This document shows, one piece after another, positions 17,957 to 27,451 of a stretch of 64,000 nt of DNA. The DNA comes from Aneurinibacillus aneurinilyticus ATCC 12856 (lineage in GTDB: Bacteria > Bacillota > Bacilli > Aneurinibacillales > Aneurinibacillaceae): contig NZ_KE952777.1 of NCBI RefSeq assembly GCF_000466385.1, positions 34,162-98,161 on the forward strand, in the 5' to 3' direction. The notes under the pieces are model-generated. The model had not been told where the DNA came from. It saw nothing but the letters and a program-made list of their open reading frames with translations, and did not search any database. A program made the translations under genes and the position numbers. Each line of letters starts with the position of its first letter. Position 1 is the first letter of the stretch.

Positions 17957-19540
17957 ATGAACGAAAGATTGCAGCAGTGGCGGGAGAATCTCACGGAGTT
18001 TTCAAACCGCTTCTCAAAAAAACAGAAAATGATGATAGGCGCAATTGCCGCGTTTCTTATTATATCGGCAACCTTAGCAATTTATATAGCCTCCAGACCA
18101 AATTATGTGCCCCTCTTTAGCGGAAATTTAACTGAAGTGGATGTGGCCCAGATTAAAACGGAGCTGGATGCAAAAGGGTACGCCAACTATCAAATTCAAG
18201 GAAACAGCGTGCTTGTGCCTGAGAAGGATAAATATAATCTGGCAGCCGATTTAACAGCTAAAGGCGTACCGAAAGGCGACGGCGTACGCTTAGATATTTT
18301 TAGCCAGAATATCGGCATGGGGATGACGGATCGGCAGTTTGATGTAATTGAGCGTGACGCGATGCAAACCCAACTGGCGGATCTGCTGAAAATGGTCGAT
18401 GGCGTTCGAAATGCGAAAGTCACCCTCGTTATGCCACAGGAAACTGTGTTTGCCCGCGAGAATGGAGAGACAGCGAGCGCTTCGATTGTAGTCGATGTTG
18501 AGCCGGGCAAACAATTGGGCCCGCAGCAAATTAACGCGCTGTATAACCTGGTATCCAAAAGCGTGCCGAACTTGCCGAAAGATAAAATTGCCATCATGAA
18601 TCAATACAGCGAGATGCTTGAGATGGCAGATGAGGGAGACAACGCTTATTCGCTGGATCAATATGAGAAGCAACGCAAAATAAAAAAAGACATCGAGACG
18701 GATATCCAGAAGAACTTGCAAAACATGTTAGGCACGATTCTTGGCCGCGATAAAGTTTTCGTATATACGTACGTTAAGCTCAATTTTGATAAGACGCAGC
18801 GGGAAGAACAGCTTGTCGAGCCGGTAGATAAAGAAAACAATGAAGGAATCATAATTAGCGCAGAAAAGATTCAGGAGACATATTCAGGTAAAGGGGCATC
18901 TGCCGGAGGAACAGCCGGAACGGGCGAAACACAAATCCCCGGCTATCCAGGCGCTACTGGCGGCGAAAACGTTGAATCGGAAAAAGTAGAGGATCGTGTA
19001 AACCGGGAAGTCAACCGGATTAAGCAAAATATTGTCGGACAACCATATAAGATTGAGGATATTTCAATCAGTGTTGGTGTGGAACCGCCAAATGCAAATG
19101 ATCCGGCAAGTTTGACCCGGGAAGTGCAGGCGAATATCCAGCAGATTATCGGCAACGTTGTACGCACGTCCCTATCCTCACAAGGAACAGAGTTTACCCA
19201 GCAGCAGATTAACCAGCGGATAAATGTGTTTGCGCAGGCGTTTAATGGTAAGCAAGAAGTGGTAGTGGAAGGGAATAATTGGACTCTTATTATCGTTTCA
19301 AGCATCGCAGGACTTCTGCTTATTGTTGCTGTTGTCGCATTCATTGTAGTGCGCAGGCGGAGAAATCAAGAGGAACAAGCTGTAGCGGAAGCGGCGGAGA
19401 CGAAGCCGTTCGAAGTTCCGGAGTTGCAGTATGCAGAAGAAGGCGAAGAGGTCATCGTGCGCAAGCAACTGGAAAAACTGGCAGGCGAGAAACCGGAAGA
19501 ATTCGTCAACCTGCTGCGCACCTGGCTAGCAGACGAATAG
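17957..19540 (+). CDS. fliF: Flagellar MS-ring protein FliF
   Basis: Inner-membrane ring on which the motor is built. 527 residues with two membrane helices (residues about 25-48 and 440-463), the periplasmic/extracytoplasmic YscJ-type domains between them (VPLFSGNLTEVDVAQIKTEL, VTLVMPQE), and a C-terminal FliG-binding tail (EFVNLLRTWLADE). I place the start at ATG 17957; TTG 17942 in frame, with AAAGG upstream, is possible. Confidence 0.96.
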   Translation: MNERLQQWRENLTEFSNRFSKKQKMMIGAIAAFLIISATLAIYIASRPNYVPLFSGNLTEVDVAQIKTELDAKGYANYQIQGNSVLVPEKDKYNLAADLTAKGVPKGDGVRLDIFSQNIGMGMTDRQFDVIERDAMQTQLADLLKMVDGVRNAKVTLVMPQETVFARENGETASASIVVDVEPGKQLGPQQINALYNLVSKSVPNLPKDKIAIMNQYSEMLEMADEGDNAYSLDQYEKQRKIKKDIETDIQKNLQNMLGTILGRDKVFVYTYVKLNFDKTQREEQLVEPVDKENNEGIIISAEKIQETYSGKGASAGGTAGTGETQIPGYPGATGGENVESEKVEDRVNREVNRIKQNIVGQPYKIEDISISVGVEPPNANDPASLTREVQANIQQIIGNVVRTSLSSQGTEFTQQQINQRINVFAQAFNGKQEVVVEGNNWTLIIVSSIAGLLLIVAVVAFIVVRRRRNQEEQAVAEAAETKPFEVPELQYAEEGEEVIVRKQLEKLAGEKPEEFVNLLRTWLADE

Positions 19541-19555
19541 GGGTGAGGGATGTAC

Positions 19556-20569
19556 ATGACACGTTCGTCAAGAGAATTAAGCGGAAGGCAAAAAGCGGCG
19601 ATTCTTTTAATTTCGCTGGGACCGGAAGTATCCGCTCAAGTTTTTAAACATTTACGTGAAGAAGAAATTGAACAGCTAACACTTGAAATTGCGAATGTGC
19701 GAAAGGTGGGGGGCGAAGATAAAGAGTCAGTTTTAACCGAATTCCACCAAATTTGTGTGGCACAGGAATACATTTCTCAGGGCGGGATTAATTACGCTAA
19801 AGAAATTCTGGAGAAAGCGCTCGGTCAGCAAAAGGCGTTTGATATTATTCATCGCTTAACTGCACACCTGCAAGTTCGCCCGTTTGATTTTGCACGTAAG
19901 GCTGATCCGGGCCAGATTTTAAACTTTATTCAAAATGAACATCCGCAAACTATCGCTCTTGTTCTTTCCTATTTGGAACCGGAACAATCGGCGGCTATTC
20001 TATCCGCGCTTCCTCAGGAAAGACAGGCAGAGGTGGCGCGGCGCATTGCACTGATGGAGAGTACGTCACCGGACGTAATCAGCCAGGTTGAAAGCGTGTT
20101 GGAGCAGAAGCTATCCTCTACCGTTGTACAGGATTATACGCAGGCCGGGGGCATCGAATCAGTGGTCAACATGCTTAACAATGTTGACCGGAGTACGGAA
20201 CGGGTTATTTTGGATACGCTTGAGATTCAGGACCCAGAGCTTGCCGAAGAAATCAAGAAAAGAATGTTCGTATTCGAAGATATTGTTGTGCTTGATGACA
20301 GGTCCATTCAACGCGTTATTCGAGATGTGGAGAATGCGGATCTTATGCTTGCATTGAAAGTTGCAAACGAGGAAGTGCGCGATGTAGTATTCCGCAATAT
20401 GTCCAAACGGATGGCGGATACATTCAGGGAAGAGATGGAATATATGGGACCGGTACGGCTGCGTGATGTAGAAGAGGCACAGACTCGCATCGTAGCGACG
20501 ATTCGCCGTCTGGAAGAAGCTGGCGAGATTATTATCGCCCGCGGCGGAGGAGATGAAATCATTGTCTAG
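19556..20569 (+). CDS. fliG: Flagellar motor switch protein FliG
   Basis: Rotor protein that converts stator force to torque. Family blocks: GRQKAAILLISLGPEVSAQV, FIQNEHPQTIALVLSYLEP, MFVFEDIVVLDDRSIQRVIR and RLRDVEEAQTRIV, covering the N, middle and C domains; charged torque-helix residues are present. ATG 19556 is preferred for its spacing from GGGGTGAGG and its N-terminus like B. subtilis; ATG 19550 is two codons earlier. It overlaps fliH by 17 bases. Confidence 0.97.
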   Translation: MTRSSRELSGRQKAAILLISLGPEVSAQVFKHLREEEIEQLTLEIANVRKVGGEDKESVLTEFHQICVAQEYISQGGINYAKEILEKALGQQKAFDIIHRLTAHLQVRPFDFARKADPGQILNFIQNEHPQTIALVLSYLEPEQSAAILSALPQERQAEVARRIALMESTSPDVISQVESVLEQKLSSTVVQDYTQAGGIESVVNMLNNVDRSTERVILDTLEIQDPELAEEIKKRMFVFEDIVVLDDRSIQRVIRDVENADLMLALKVANEEVRDVVFRNMSKRMADTFREEMEYMGPVRLRDVEEAQTRIVATIRRLEEAGEIIIARGGGDEIIV

Positions 20570-21401
20570 GATTATCAAATCCGCTTCTTACTCGACAATG
20601 GAAAATAAGAAAGTGATCGAGTTTCAGCACCAAAAAGATACCCGACTTATGGAAAAATCTGAGGAACAGATGGGTGCAGAAGAAGTTGGCAAGGTTGCTG
20701 ATGAGAGTTCATCCATATCCAAGGCTGATGAAATAATTAAAAATGCGGAGGAAGAAGCGGGACGCATCGTCGCGGAAGCCCGGCGTCAGGCAGAAGCTGT
20801 TATACAGGAAGCCAGACAAGAAGTTGATGCATGGTGGAATCAAAAGCGTGTAGAAGATGAGGAAGCACGGAACTTTGCCAGGCAGGAAGGCTATGCGCAA
20901 GGGATGGAACAGGGCAGGGAAGAGGGCAGGGAAGAGGGGCGCCGACTCGTATATGAAGAGTATGCGCAGGCCCTTGAACAAGCCGCTGCAATTTTGGAAG
21001 AGGCGCCAAGCATAAAGCGGCGCATGATTGCAGAAGCTGAGCCATTCGTTCTTGACCTAACTATCGAAATTGCCCGCAAGGTTATCGGAGAACAGCTCAT
21101 GCTCGACAAAGAGAATGTTATTGCGTTAATTCGTAAGGCATTGTCGCGGACGCAGGAATACAAGTCAGTTACAGTAGCTGTGAGTCCTGATACGTATACA
21201 TATGTGCAGGAGAATCGAGCCAAGCTGCTTGAGGTTTTAGACAGTCAAGTGGAAATAACAATCATTCCAGACGATGCCGTCACAGACGGAGGAGCGGTTA
21301 TCCGTACAACCATGGGAAGTGTAGATGCAAGGGTGGATGTTCAGCTTGAAGAAATCAAAAAAGCGTTGCAGGCCGTTCTGGCTAATGAAGGTGAATTGTA
21401 A
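20553..21401 (+). CDS. fliH: Flagellar assembly protein FliH
   Basis: Regulator of the export ATPase FliI. The 282-residue sequence starts like B. subtilis FliH (SLSRIIKS), then has a long charged coiled coil (residues about 50-135) with the GxxxG-type heptads typical of FliH (YAQGMEQGREEGREEG), and a C-terminal globular domain like V-ATPase subunit E (IARKVIGEQL, VTDGGAVIRTTMGSVDARV). It starts inside the end of fliG and stops 2 bases before fliI. Confidence 0.94.
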   Translation: MKSLSRIIKSASYSTMENKKVIEFQHQKDTRLMEKSEEQMGAEEVGKVADESSSISKADEIIKNAEEEAGRIVAEARRQAEAVIQEARQEVDAWWNQKRVEDEEARNFARQEGYAQGMEQGREEGREEGRRLVYEEYAQALEQAAAILEEAPSIKRRMIAEAEPFVLDLTIEIARKVIGEQLMLDKENVIALIRKALSRTQEYKSVTVAVSPDTYTYVQENRAKLLEVLDSQVEITIIPDDAVTDGGAVIRTTMGSVDARVDVQLEEIKKALQAVLANEGEL

Positions 21402-21403
21402 TC

Positions 21404-22717
21404 ATGCTGCAGTTTGAAAAATATCTTTCCGCTTTGCAACAGGCAGATCCGTTTCGGGTTAATGGGAAAGTTTCGCAAGTCATCGGATTAACGGTAGAGG
21501 CTATGGGACCGAACGTGAAGATCGGGGAAGTATGCCATATTTATCCTGTGGCATCTTTGATCCCTGTTCCGGCTGAAGTAGTAGGCTTTAAAGACAATAA
21601 GGTGTTGTTAATGCCCCTTGGGGAACTGGGGGCCATCGGTCCCGGCTGTGATGTGGTTGCGACTGGTAAGCCGTTAACTGTGCGCGTAGGCATGGAGTTG
21701 CTCGGACAAGTATTGGATGGCAGCGGTAAGTTAATGAACGGAGGGCTTCTATCAAATGCGATGGTAGAGTATCCGGTTGATAGCCAGCCACCTAACCCGC
21801 TTTCCCGCCCGCGAATTCGTGAGCCTCTTTCTGTGGGAGTACGCGCCATTGATGGGCTGCTTACGGTAGGAAAAGGACAGCGCATCGGCATTTTTGCGGG
21901 AAGTGGTGTCGGGAAGAGTACGCTGCTTAGTATGATTGCCCGCAATACAGAGGCTGATGTGAACGTAATCGGCCTTATCGGAGAACGCGGCAGAGAAGTG
22001 GCTGATTTTATCGAGCGCGACCTTGGCGAAGAGGGTCTGAAACGTTCAGTTGTTGTCGTTGCCACGTCCGATCAGCCGGCGCTTATCCGGATAAAAGGAG
22101 CATTGCTGACGACAGCGATTGCCGAGTATTTCCGCGACCAAGGGCTGAATGTCATGATGATGATGGACTCCGTCACGCGTTTTGCCATGGCGCAGCGGGA
22201 AGTGGGACTGGCTATTGGCGAACCTCCTGCTACCCGTGGATATACGCCATCAGTATTTGCATTGCTTCCACGATTGCTAGAGCGGGCGGGAACGTCAGAA
22301 GCAGGCTCGATTACCGCTTTCTATACCGTACTTGTAGAAGGGGATGATATGAACGATCCGATTGCCGATTCTGTGCGCGGTATTCTGGATGGGCATATCG
22401 TTCTTAGCCGAAAAATCGCCCATACAGGACAATATCCTGCGATTGACATTCTGGCAAGCGTGAGTCGGGTAATGAAAGAAATCGTTACACCACAGCATTA
22501 TATGGCAGCCAATGAATTAAAGCGGTTGATGGCGGTGTATCGTGATGCCGAGGACTTAATTAATATTGGCGCATATAAGAGTGGGGCAAATCGTGATATT
22601 GATCAGGCAATTCGATATAAGGATACAATTATGCGGTATACAGGACAAAGCGTGGATGAACGATCGAATCTTGAGGAATCGATCGAAGCGTTGACGGCAA
22701 CCTTTACTCCAAATTAG
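21404..22717 (+). CDS. fliI: Flagellum-specific ATPase FliI
   Basis: Soluble hexameric ATPase that feeds substrates to the export gate; related to the F1 beta subunit. 437 residues with Walker A FAGSGVGKST, GERGREVADFIERDLG, Walker B MMMMDSVTRFAMAQREVGLA and the family marker GEPPATRGYTPSVFALLPRL. The start ATG 21404 follows GAAGGTGA. Confidence 0.98.
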   Translation: MLQFEKYLSALQQADPFRVNGKVSQVIGLTVEAMGPNVKIGEVCHIYPVASLIPVPAEVVGFKDNKVLLMPLGELGAIGPGCDVVATGKPLTVRVGMELLGQVLDGSGKLMNGGLLSNAMVEYPVDSQPPNPLSRPRIREPLSVGVRAIDGLLTVGKGQRIGIFAGSGVGKSTLLSMIARNTEADVNVIGLIGERGREVADFIERDLGEEGLKRSVVVVATSDQPALIRIKGALLTTAIAEYFRDQGLNVMMMMDSVTRFAMAQREVGLAIGEPPATRGYTPSVFALLPRLLERAGTSEAGSITAFYTVLVEGDDMNDPIADSVRGILDGHIVLSRKIAHTGQYPAIDILASVSRVMKEIVTPQHYMAANELKRLMAVYRDAEDLINIGAYKSGANRDIDQAIRYKDTIMRYTGQSVDERSNLEESIEALTATFTPN

Positions 22718-22730
22718 GCGGGTGATCACC

Positions 22731-23180
22731 GTGTCGTTTATTTATTCCTTTCAAAAAATCCTGGATATGAAGGAGAAAGAAAAGGAGCAGGCAGAGATTA
22801 GCTATAGTAAGTCAATGCAGGCGTTGCATCGTGAACAAAAGCGCCTCTCTGAGCTTGTAAAGAATAAACAGCAGGTAGAGGAACGTATGGTGCGGAAAGA
22901 AGAAAACATTTCCCTTGCAGAACTGAAAACGAACTATGAGTACGTTGGACATCTACAGCGTATGATCGTACAGGTTAATGAGACAAAGGTACAAGCGGAA
23001 AAAGACGTAGAAACAAAGCAAGGTATCCTATCAGAGCGGGCAATGGAACAGAAAATATGGGAGAAGCTCAAAGAGCACTCTTTCAACAAATATAAAGAAA
23101 GAATGCTACAAATAGAGCAGAAAGAATTGGATGAGATAGCGGTGGCTCGGTATTACAGGCAAAGAGTGAAGCCGCACTAG
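22731..23180 (+). CDS. fliJ: Flagellar export chaperone FliJ
   Basis: Coiled-coil protein that sits in the FliI ring like the gamma subunit of F1. The 149 residues are almost wholly alpha-helical and charged, and begin FIYSFQKILDMKEKEKEQAE, the FliJ pattern. GTG 22731 is preferred because GGCGGGTGA lies 6 bases upstream; GTG 22722 falls inside that ribosome site. It is 13 bases after fliI. Confidence 0.93.
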   Translation: MSFIYSFQKILDMKEKEKEQAEISYSKSMQALHREQKRLSELVKNKQQVEERMVRKEENISLAELKTNYEYVGHLQRMIVQVNETKVQAEKDVETKQGILSERAMEQKIWEKLKEHSFNKYKERMLQIEQKELDEIAVARYYRQRVKPH

Positions 23181-23190
23181 GGGTGTTTTC

Positions 23191-24066
23191 ATGGAAGAAA
23201 TAGCAGAAGAGCGTTCATATAGCAGGCTGGAATGGTTTTTTTACATCATTTTTATTCCGCTATTATTTACTCTTGTACTTTCAGCCATCATTGCTCAAAT
23301 GTTCGGTTACAATGTGGTAGGGATACTTGCCAAAGAATTGAATAAGGTTCCTGTCATTGAAAAATTAATTCCTGACGCTGCGGTAGAGCGTTCGCCATCT
23401 GAAAAAGAAGAAACGAAGACGGACAAAAAAGACGCGAAGGTTACTGATTTGGAAACGAGATTGGCGGTAAAAGAACGGGAAGTTAATGAATTGAAAAAGA
23501 AGGCAGAGCGTGAAAATCAATTGCAGCAACAGACGCAAAGCCAGCAAGTAGCTACCAAAGCTACGCAGGAGCAAATAGATATAGAAAAGCAGAAGCAGAT
23601 TAAAAACCTGGCTAAGGTATATACATCGATGTCTGCCGGGAAAGCAGCTCCCATTATGGAGAAGATGTCTCCCGAAGAAGCAGGTCAGCTCCTGCTCGTC
23701 ATGAAGCCAGAGGAGCGTTCAGCTATTATGGCCAAAATGGATCCGAAAACAGCGGCTGATTTAACGTTGCTTTTGAAAGAAACTTCTTTGACCGATTCAA
23801 ATGATCCTGGTGCGTTGCAGCAACGCCTTCTTGATTTAAAATACAATGCATCCATACGTGAATTGGCAGCTTCAATTTCGAGCATGCAGCCGACGAACGC
23901 AGCTAATTTGATCGAAAAACTATTTGCATCGGATGAAAGAAAGGCTGTGCTTGTTCTATTACAGATGGAGGCAGGTCAGCGTGGACAAATTTTATCGGAG
24001 CTAGCCAAGGATAAGAATCGGGCAACGCTTGCAGCAAAAATTAGTCAAAAGTTGTTAACGAATTAA
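23191..24066 (+). CDS. ylxF: MotE-like protein (YlxF) with MgtE N-terminal-type domain
   Basis: 291 residues with one membrane helix (about residues 15-38), a coiled coil (about 85-125) and a C-terminal MgtE_N-like repeat domain (APIMEKMSPEEAGQLLLVMK, ERSAIMAKMDPKTAADLTLL). B. subtilis ylxF occupies this position between fliJ and fliK, and the architecture resembles MotE, the MotB chaperone of proteobacteria. The role in Gram-positives is inferred from that similarity. Confidence 0.88.
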   Translation: MEEIAEERSYSRLEWFFYIIFIPLLFTLVLSAIIAQMFGYNVVGILAKELNKVPVIEKLIPDAAVERSPSEKEETKTDKKDAKVTDLETRLAVKEREVNELKKKAERENQLQQQTQSQQVATKATQEQIDIEKQKQIKNLAKVYTSMSAGKAAPIMEKMSPEEAGQLLLVMKPEERSAIMAKMDPKTAADLTLLLKETSLTDSNDPGALQQRLLDLKYNASIRELAASISSMQPTNAANLIEKLFASDERKAVLVLLQMEAGQRGQILSELAKDKNRATLAAKISQKLLTN

Positions 24067-24132
24067 CTAAGAAAAGCCATTGTGTTTTTCATATCCTTTT
24101 CTTATATTTAACATTGAAAGGAGGTGAAAAAA

Positions 24133-25392
24133 TTGACAACGATACAAGTGAATGGAAGTCTTCCTATCACAAACGCTCCTTCCCGCTCTGCTAGTACAAA
24201 CAATTCTGTTGCTCCTGCCACTTCATTTGCTAGTGAAATGCAGGCAGCATTAAATGAGGGGACGAAAGAAGCATCCGATGCTCTATCATCTCCTAAAAAA
24301 ACAGAAGCTGACTCTCTCTTGCAAACACTAGAAAATCTATTAAACACTATAACAGATATAGTGAAACAGGTAGAAGAGAATCAGGATGTGTTGAAAGATG
24401 GCGAGGTTTCAGAAGAATTGTATGCCGCTTTGCAGCAAATCTACCAATTGCTACAGCAGATGAATCAAGGAAAGCAGGATGCACAAGGTAAAAGGGCAGG
24501 CGAGTGGTTACATGAAGGTGTTTCTCCTATTCAGCAGGGAATTGTTGCAACGGAAGAAGAGCCCTTATTCATTTCCAATATGGATCAAAAAGTGAAGGAT
24601 ATTTTGAATCTGCTAAAAGGAAAGAATGCTGATGTGTTGCCGCGTGATTTTACAAGCAGACTACAGACAGTGCTTTCACAAGTGGAGAATATGAGTCAGC
24701 CTATACAAAATGCTATTATAGGCAAGCACACAGATGCTGCTCCCCTTAATGAAGCAATAACTCAGTCCAATGCTTTACCTGTAAAGGAAACAGCACAGAC
24801 AGGCGAGGGGGCTATGCCTGTATCAGATTCTTCTATACCGGAAGAAGGAACAGTAACGAAGGCGATGCATCATCAGCTGCAGGAGAATGTTCCAAATGTG
24901 AAGCTTGAGGGTGCTACGCCAACGCGTAATGCAAATGTACCGCTCGTTCCGGCCCGTTTTTTCGCGAATGAGATGGAAACATACATTGTAAAGCAAATTC
25001 AGGTAAACCGTGGTACCGGTGCAACTGAAACGACGCTGCGCCTTTTCCCAGAGAATTTGGGGCGGGTTGACGTACGGATTACTGCCTTGAATGGAGCGGT
25101 TACGGCACATTTCATTACTAGTCAGGTTGCAGGAAAAGAAGCGATTGAGCAGCAATTGAATCAACTGCGTCACGCATTGATGCAACAGGGGCTACAGGTG
25201 GAGAAAATCGAAGTGTCATATATGGCTACCACTTCAAGTGAGCAATCAAACGCCGATTTGCTTCAGCAAGGAAAGGGAAATTCACAGCAGCAGCAAAAAG
25301 GTGAGGAAGAACAATCTGCCGAAGAAGCTGAATTTAATTTAGAAGAGCTGTTAGGTGAAGGGATACCTGAGCCTGAGGAGATAGTAAGCTAA
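24133..25392 (+). CDS. fliK: Flagellar hook-length control protein FliK
   Basis: Secreted ruler that tells FlhB to switch from hook to filament export. 419 residues: a Ser/Thr/Gln-rich disordered N-terminal two-thirds and a C-terminal Flg_hook domain from about residue 298 (LRLFPENLGRVDVRITALNG, then QLNQLRHALMQQGLQVEKIE), followed by a Gln/Glu-rich tail. The start is TTG 24133: the perfect ribosome site AAAGGAGGTG ends 6 bases before it and overlaps an in-frame GTG at 24124. Confidence 0.95.
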   Translation: MTTIQVNGSLPITNAPSRSASTNNSVAPATSFASEMQAALNEGTKEASDALSSPKKTEADSLLQTLENLLNTITDIVKQVEENQDVLKDGEVSEELYAALQQIYQLLQQMNQGKQDAQGKRAGEWLHEGVSPIQQGIVATEEEPLFISNMDQKVKDILNLLKGKNADVLPRDFTSRLQTVLSQVENMSQPIQNAIIGKHTDAAPLNEAITQSNALPVKETAQTGEGAMPVSDSSIPEEGTVTKAMHHQLQENVPNVKLEGATPTRNANVPLVPARFFANEMETYIVKQIQVNRGTGATETTLRLFPENLGRVDVRITALNGAVTAHFITSQVAGKEAIEQQLNQLRHALMQQGLQVEKIEVSYMATTSSEQSNADLLQQGKGNSQQQQKGEEEQSAEEAEFNLEELLGEGIPEPEEIVS

Positions 25393-25419
25393 AACATCGA
25401 AGAAAGGAGGAACAAGAGC

Positions 25420-26091
25420 ATGGCTATCAGCGATATCAATCAGTATAAGAGCATGGCTACATCTAATCAACCAATGGCTGCACCAGCTACATCCAATCAG
25501 ACAATGGCTAAATCAACTGCTAAATCAAATACAAAATCGTTTATGGATAACACAACTCTCGGGAAAGAAGCGTTTCTGAAATTACTGATCACACAAATGC
25601 AGAACCAGGACCCGACACAGCCATTGCAGGACAGGGAGCTTATCGCACAGCTGACCCAGTTCAGTACGCTTGAGCAGATGACGAACTTGAACGATATGTT
25701 TTCTGTCTTCGTTTCTGCTTTTGTAGAAACCCAATACGTTGGCGGGTTATCAACCATGATCGGTAAGAAAATAACATGGACCGAGCATGTAGAAGGTACA
25801 GACGAAAATGGCGAAAAAGTCATGAATAAAGTACCGAAGGAAGGGATTGTAGCGGCTGTCAGCTTCAAAAATGGCAAAGTGCAATTGGTCATGCAGGACG
25901 GTACCAAGATGGATATGAGTTTAATAGAAAGCATAACGGACCCATCCGCGCCGCCAATTGAGAAACCGGAGGAAAAACCTGGACAGACAGAGGACGGGAA
26001 ACAGCCGGAAGAAGACGGAGGAAAAACACCGCCTGCGGATGATTCCAAAGGAGAAGGTACCGAGCGAATGAATGAAGGTGGCGGAGCGTGA
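25420..26091 (+). CDS. flgD: Flagellar hook assembly (scaffolding) protein FlgD
   Basis: Hook cap that guides FlgE assembly. 223 residues with the FlgD core LGKEAFLKLLITQMQNQDPT, PLQDRELIAQLTQFSTLEQM in residues about 45-95, a TMIGKKITW block, and a charged Pro/Glu/Lys tail after about residue 175. The N-terminus holds a short repeated segment (MATSNQPMAAPATSNQTMA). The stop overlaps the next gene (GTGA). Confidence 0.95.
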   Translation: MAISDINQYKSMATSNQPMAAPATSNQTMAKSTAKSNTKSFMDNTTLGKEAFLKLLITQMQNQDPTQPLQDRELIAQLTQFSTLEQMTNLNDMFSVFVSAFVETQYVGGLSTMIGKKITWTEHVEGTDENGEKVMNKVPKEGIVAAVSFKNGKVQLVMQDGTKMDMSLIESITDPSAPPIEKPEEKPGQTEDGKQPEEDGGKTPPADDSKGEGTERMNEGGGA

Positions 26092-26474
26092 ACCACATTA
26101 AAGCCGGACACATCTTTTATCCGCAAACATTAACACCGGCAACACCTAAAAAGAAAGAAAATCAGGCAGCAACTTTATTCAATACGGTATTTCAGCAGAA
26201 GCTGGATGAAACAAAAAATTCCATTGATTTTTCCAATCATGCCCTGCAACGGTTGGAGAAGCGTGGGATTTCGTTAAGCAACGATGATATTGCCAAGTTG
26301 ACAGGTGCTGTAGAGAAGGCACAGGCCAAGGGTGCGAAGGAATCGCTTGTGCTGATGAATAATGTTGCCTATATTGTCAGCGTGCCGAACAAGAAAGTCA
26401 TTACGGCGGTAGATGGGCCGTCAATGCAGGAGAATGTGTTTACGAATATTGATAGTGCGATTATCGTACAATAG
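26088..26474 (+). CDS. Flagellar operon protein, TIGR02530 type
   Basis: 128 residues. The core NHALQRLEKRGISLSNDDIA and the later NNVAYIVSVPNKKVITAVDG are the pattern of the small flagellar-operon proteins described as TIGR02530, found next to flgD and flgE in Bacillota. It starts at GTG 26088 overlapping the flgD stop, so it is translationally coupled. The molecular role is not established; position suggests hook assembly. Confidence 0.88.
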   Translation: MNHIKAGHIFYPQTLTPATPKKKENQAATLFNTVFQQKLDETKNSIDFSNHALQRLEKRGISLSNDDIAKLTGAVEKAQAKGAKESLVLMNNVAYIVSVPNKKVITAVDGPSMQENVFTNIDSAIIVQ

Positions 26475-26494
26475 CGATTGAACTAATAATAAAA

Positions 26495-26521
26495 AGAGCC
26501 GGACCTTACTGAGGAGGCTCT
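26495..26521 (+). other. Hairpin in the leader of flgE
   Basis: AGAGCC (26495-26500) pairs with GGCTCT (26516-26521), with a possible small inner CCT/AGG pair. No T tract follows. It lies in the 95-base gap before flgE and might shape mRNA processing or stability. Confidence 0.4.
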
Positions 26522-26569
26522 GTGCCGCCGACCGATTGACGCGGTACGCAAAATAAGGGGGAAAATGAA

Positions 26570-27370
26570 ATGTTACGTTCCATGTATTCAGGTATTGGCG
26601 GTTTGCGAGGCTTTCAGACGAAATTAGATGTGATTGGTAACAATATTGCTAATGTAAACACGACTGGCTTCAAGAAAAGCCGGGTGACGTTTCAGGATAT
26701 TTTCAGTCAGACGATGTCGGGAGGAAGTGCTGCGCAAGATAAGGCCGGCGGAACGAATGCTAAGCAAGTGGGCCTTGGATCAACTATTGCAACCATTGAT
26801 ACGATCCACAAGGGAGGAAACCTACAGATGACGACCAAGCCGTCTGATGTGGGGATTGAAGGAAATGGCTATTTTATAGTACAGGATGCCTCAGGAGAAT
26901 CATTTTTAACTCGTGATGGTAATTTCCATTTTGATAATAAAGGAAATCTGGTCACTGCTAATGGAATGTTCGTGCTTGGTAGTGATAGTAAACCAATCAA
27001 GATACCTACAGATAACAAAGAGTACTCAATCGGAGTAGATGGAAAAATTACTTATACAGACAAGGATGGGAAGGTAGTAGAAGATGGTCCTATCATCGGC
27101 TTGGCCATGGTAGCAAATCCAGATGGGCTGGAGAAAAAGGGGATGAATACGTATAAATATAATTCACCAGCTGCCGGGACCCCGACCGTTGGAAAACCAA
27201 ACTCAGGGGCATTTGGTCTTCTTCGAGGTAGCTCGCTTGAAATGTCCAACGTTGACCTGTCTGAGGAATTTACCGAAATGATTGTCGCACAGCGTGGCTT
27301 CCAGGCAAACTCTCGCATCATCACGACATCTGATTCGATTCTTGAAGAACTGGTAAATCTGAAACGCTAG
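26570..27370 (+). CDS. flgE: Flagellar hook protein FlgE
   Basis: Subunit of the hook. 266 residues: N-terminal rod/hook signature DVIGNNIANVNTTGFKKSR, the central domain with GNGYFIVQ and FLTRDGNFHFD, and the C-terminal SNVDLSEEFTEMIVAQRGFQ followed by the last coiled coil. The short form matches the Bacillus hook protein formerly called FlgG; its place after flgD supports FlgE. The start ATG 26570 follows AAGGGGGA. Confidence 0.94.
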   Translation: MLRSMYSGIGGLRGFQTKLDVIGNNIANVNTTGFKKSRVTFQDIFSQTMSGGSAAQDKAGGTNAKQVGLGSTIATIDTIHKGGNLQMTTKPSDVGIEGNGYFIVQDASGESFLTRDGNFHFDNKGNLVTANGMFVLGSDSKPIKIPTDNKEYSIGVDGKITYTDKDGKVVEDGPIIGLAMVANPDGLEKKGMNTYKYNSPAAGTPTVGKPNSGAFGLLRGSSLEMSNVDLSEEFTEMIVAQRGFQANSRIITTSDSILEELVNLKR

Positions 27371-27395
27371 AGTTATATCAATTACACTTGGTATG

Positions 27396-27424
27396 TTGAC
27401 ATCTGCAAGATGATTGAACATAAG
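27396..27424 (+). promoter_or_regulatory. Possible internal sigma-A promoter downstream of flgE
   Basis: A consensus TTGACA (27396-27401), 17 bases and CATAAG (27419-27424, four of six) lie just after the flgE stop. It could start a transcript covering the short ORF at 27452 and swrD onward. Confidence 0.4.
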
Positions 27425-27451
27425 AAAATAAATAGGAAAAAGGAGAAAATA

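Noticed and set aside
25497..26126. 209-codon minus-strand frame opposite flgD
   Set aside because: Ser/Pro/Phe-rich antisense shadow of flgD with no ribosome site.
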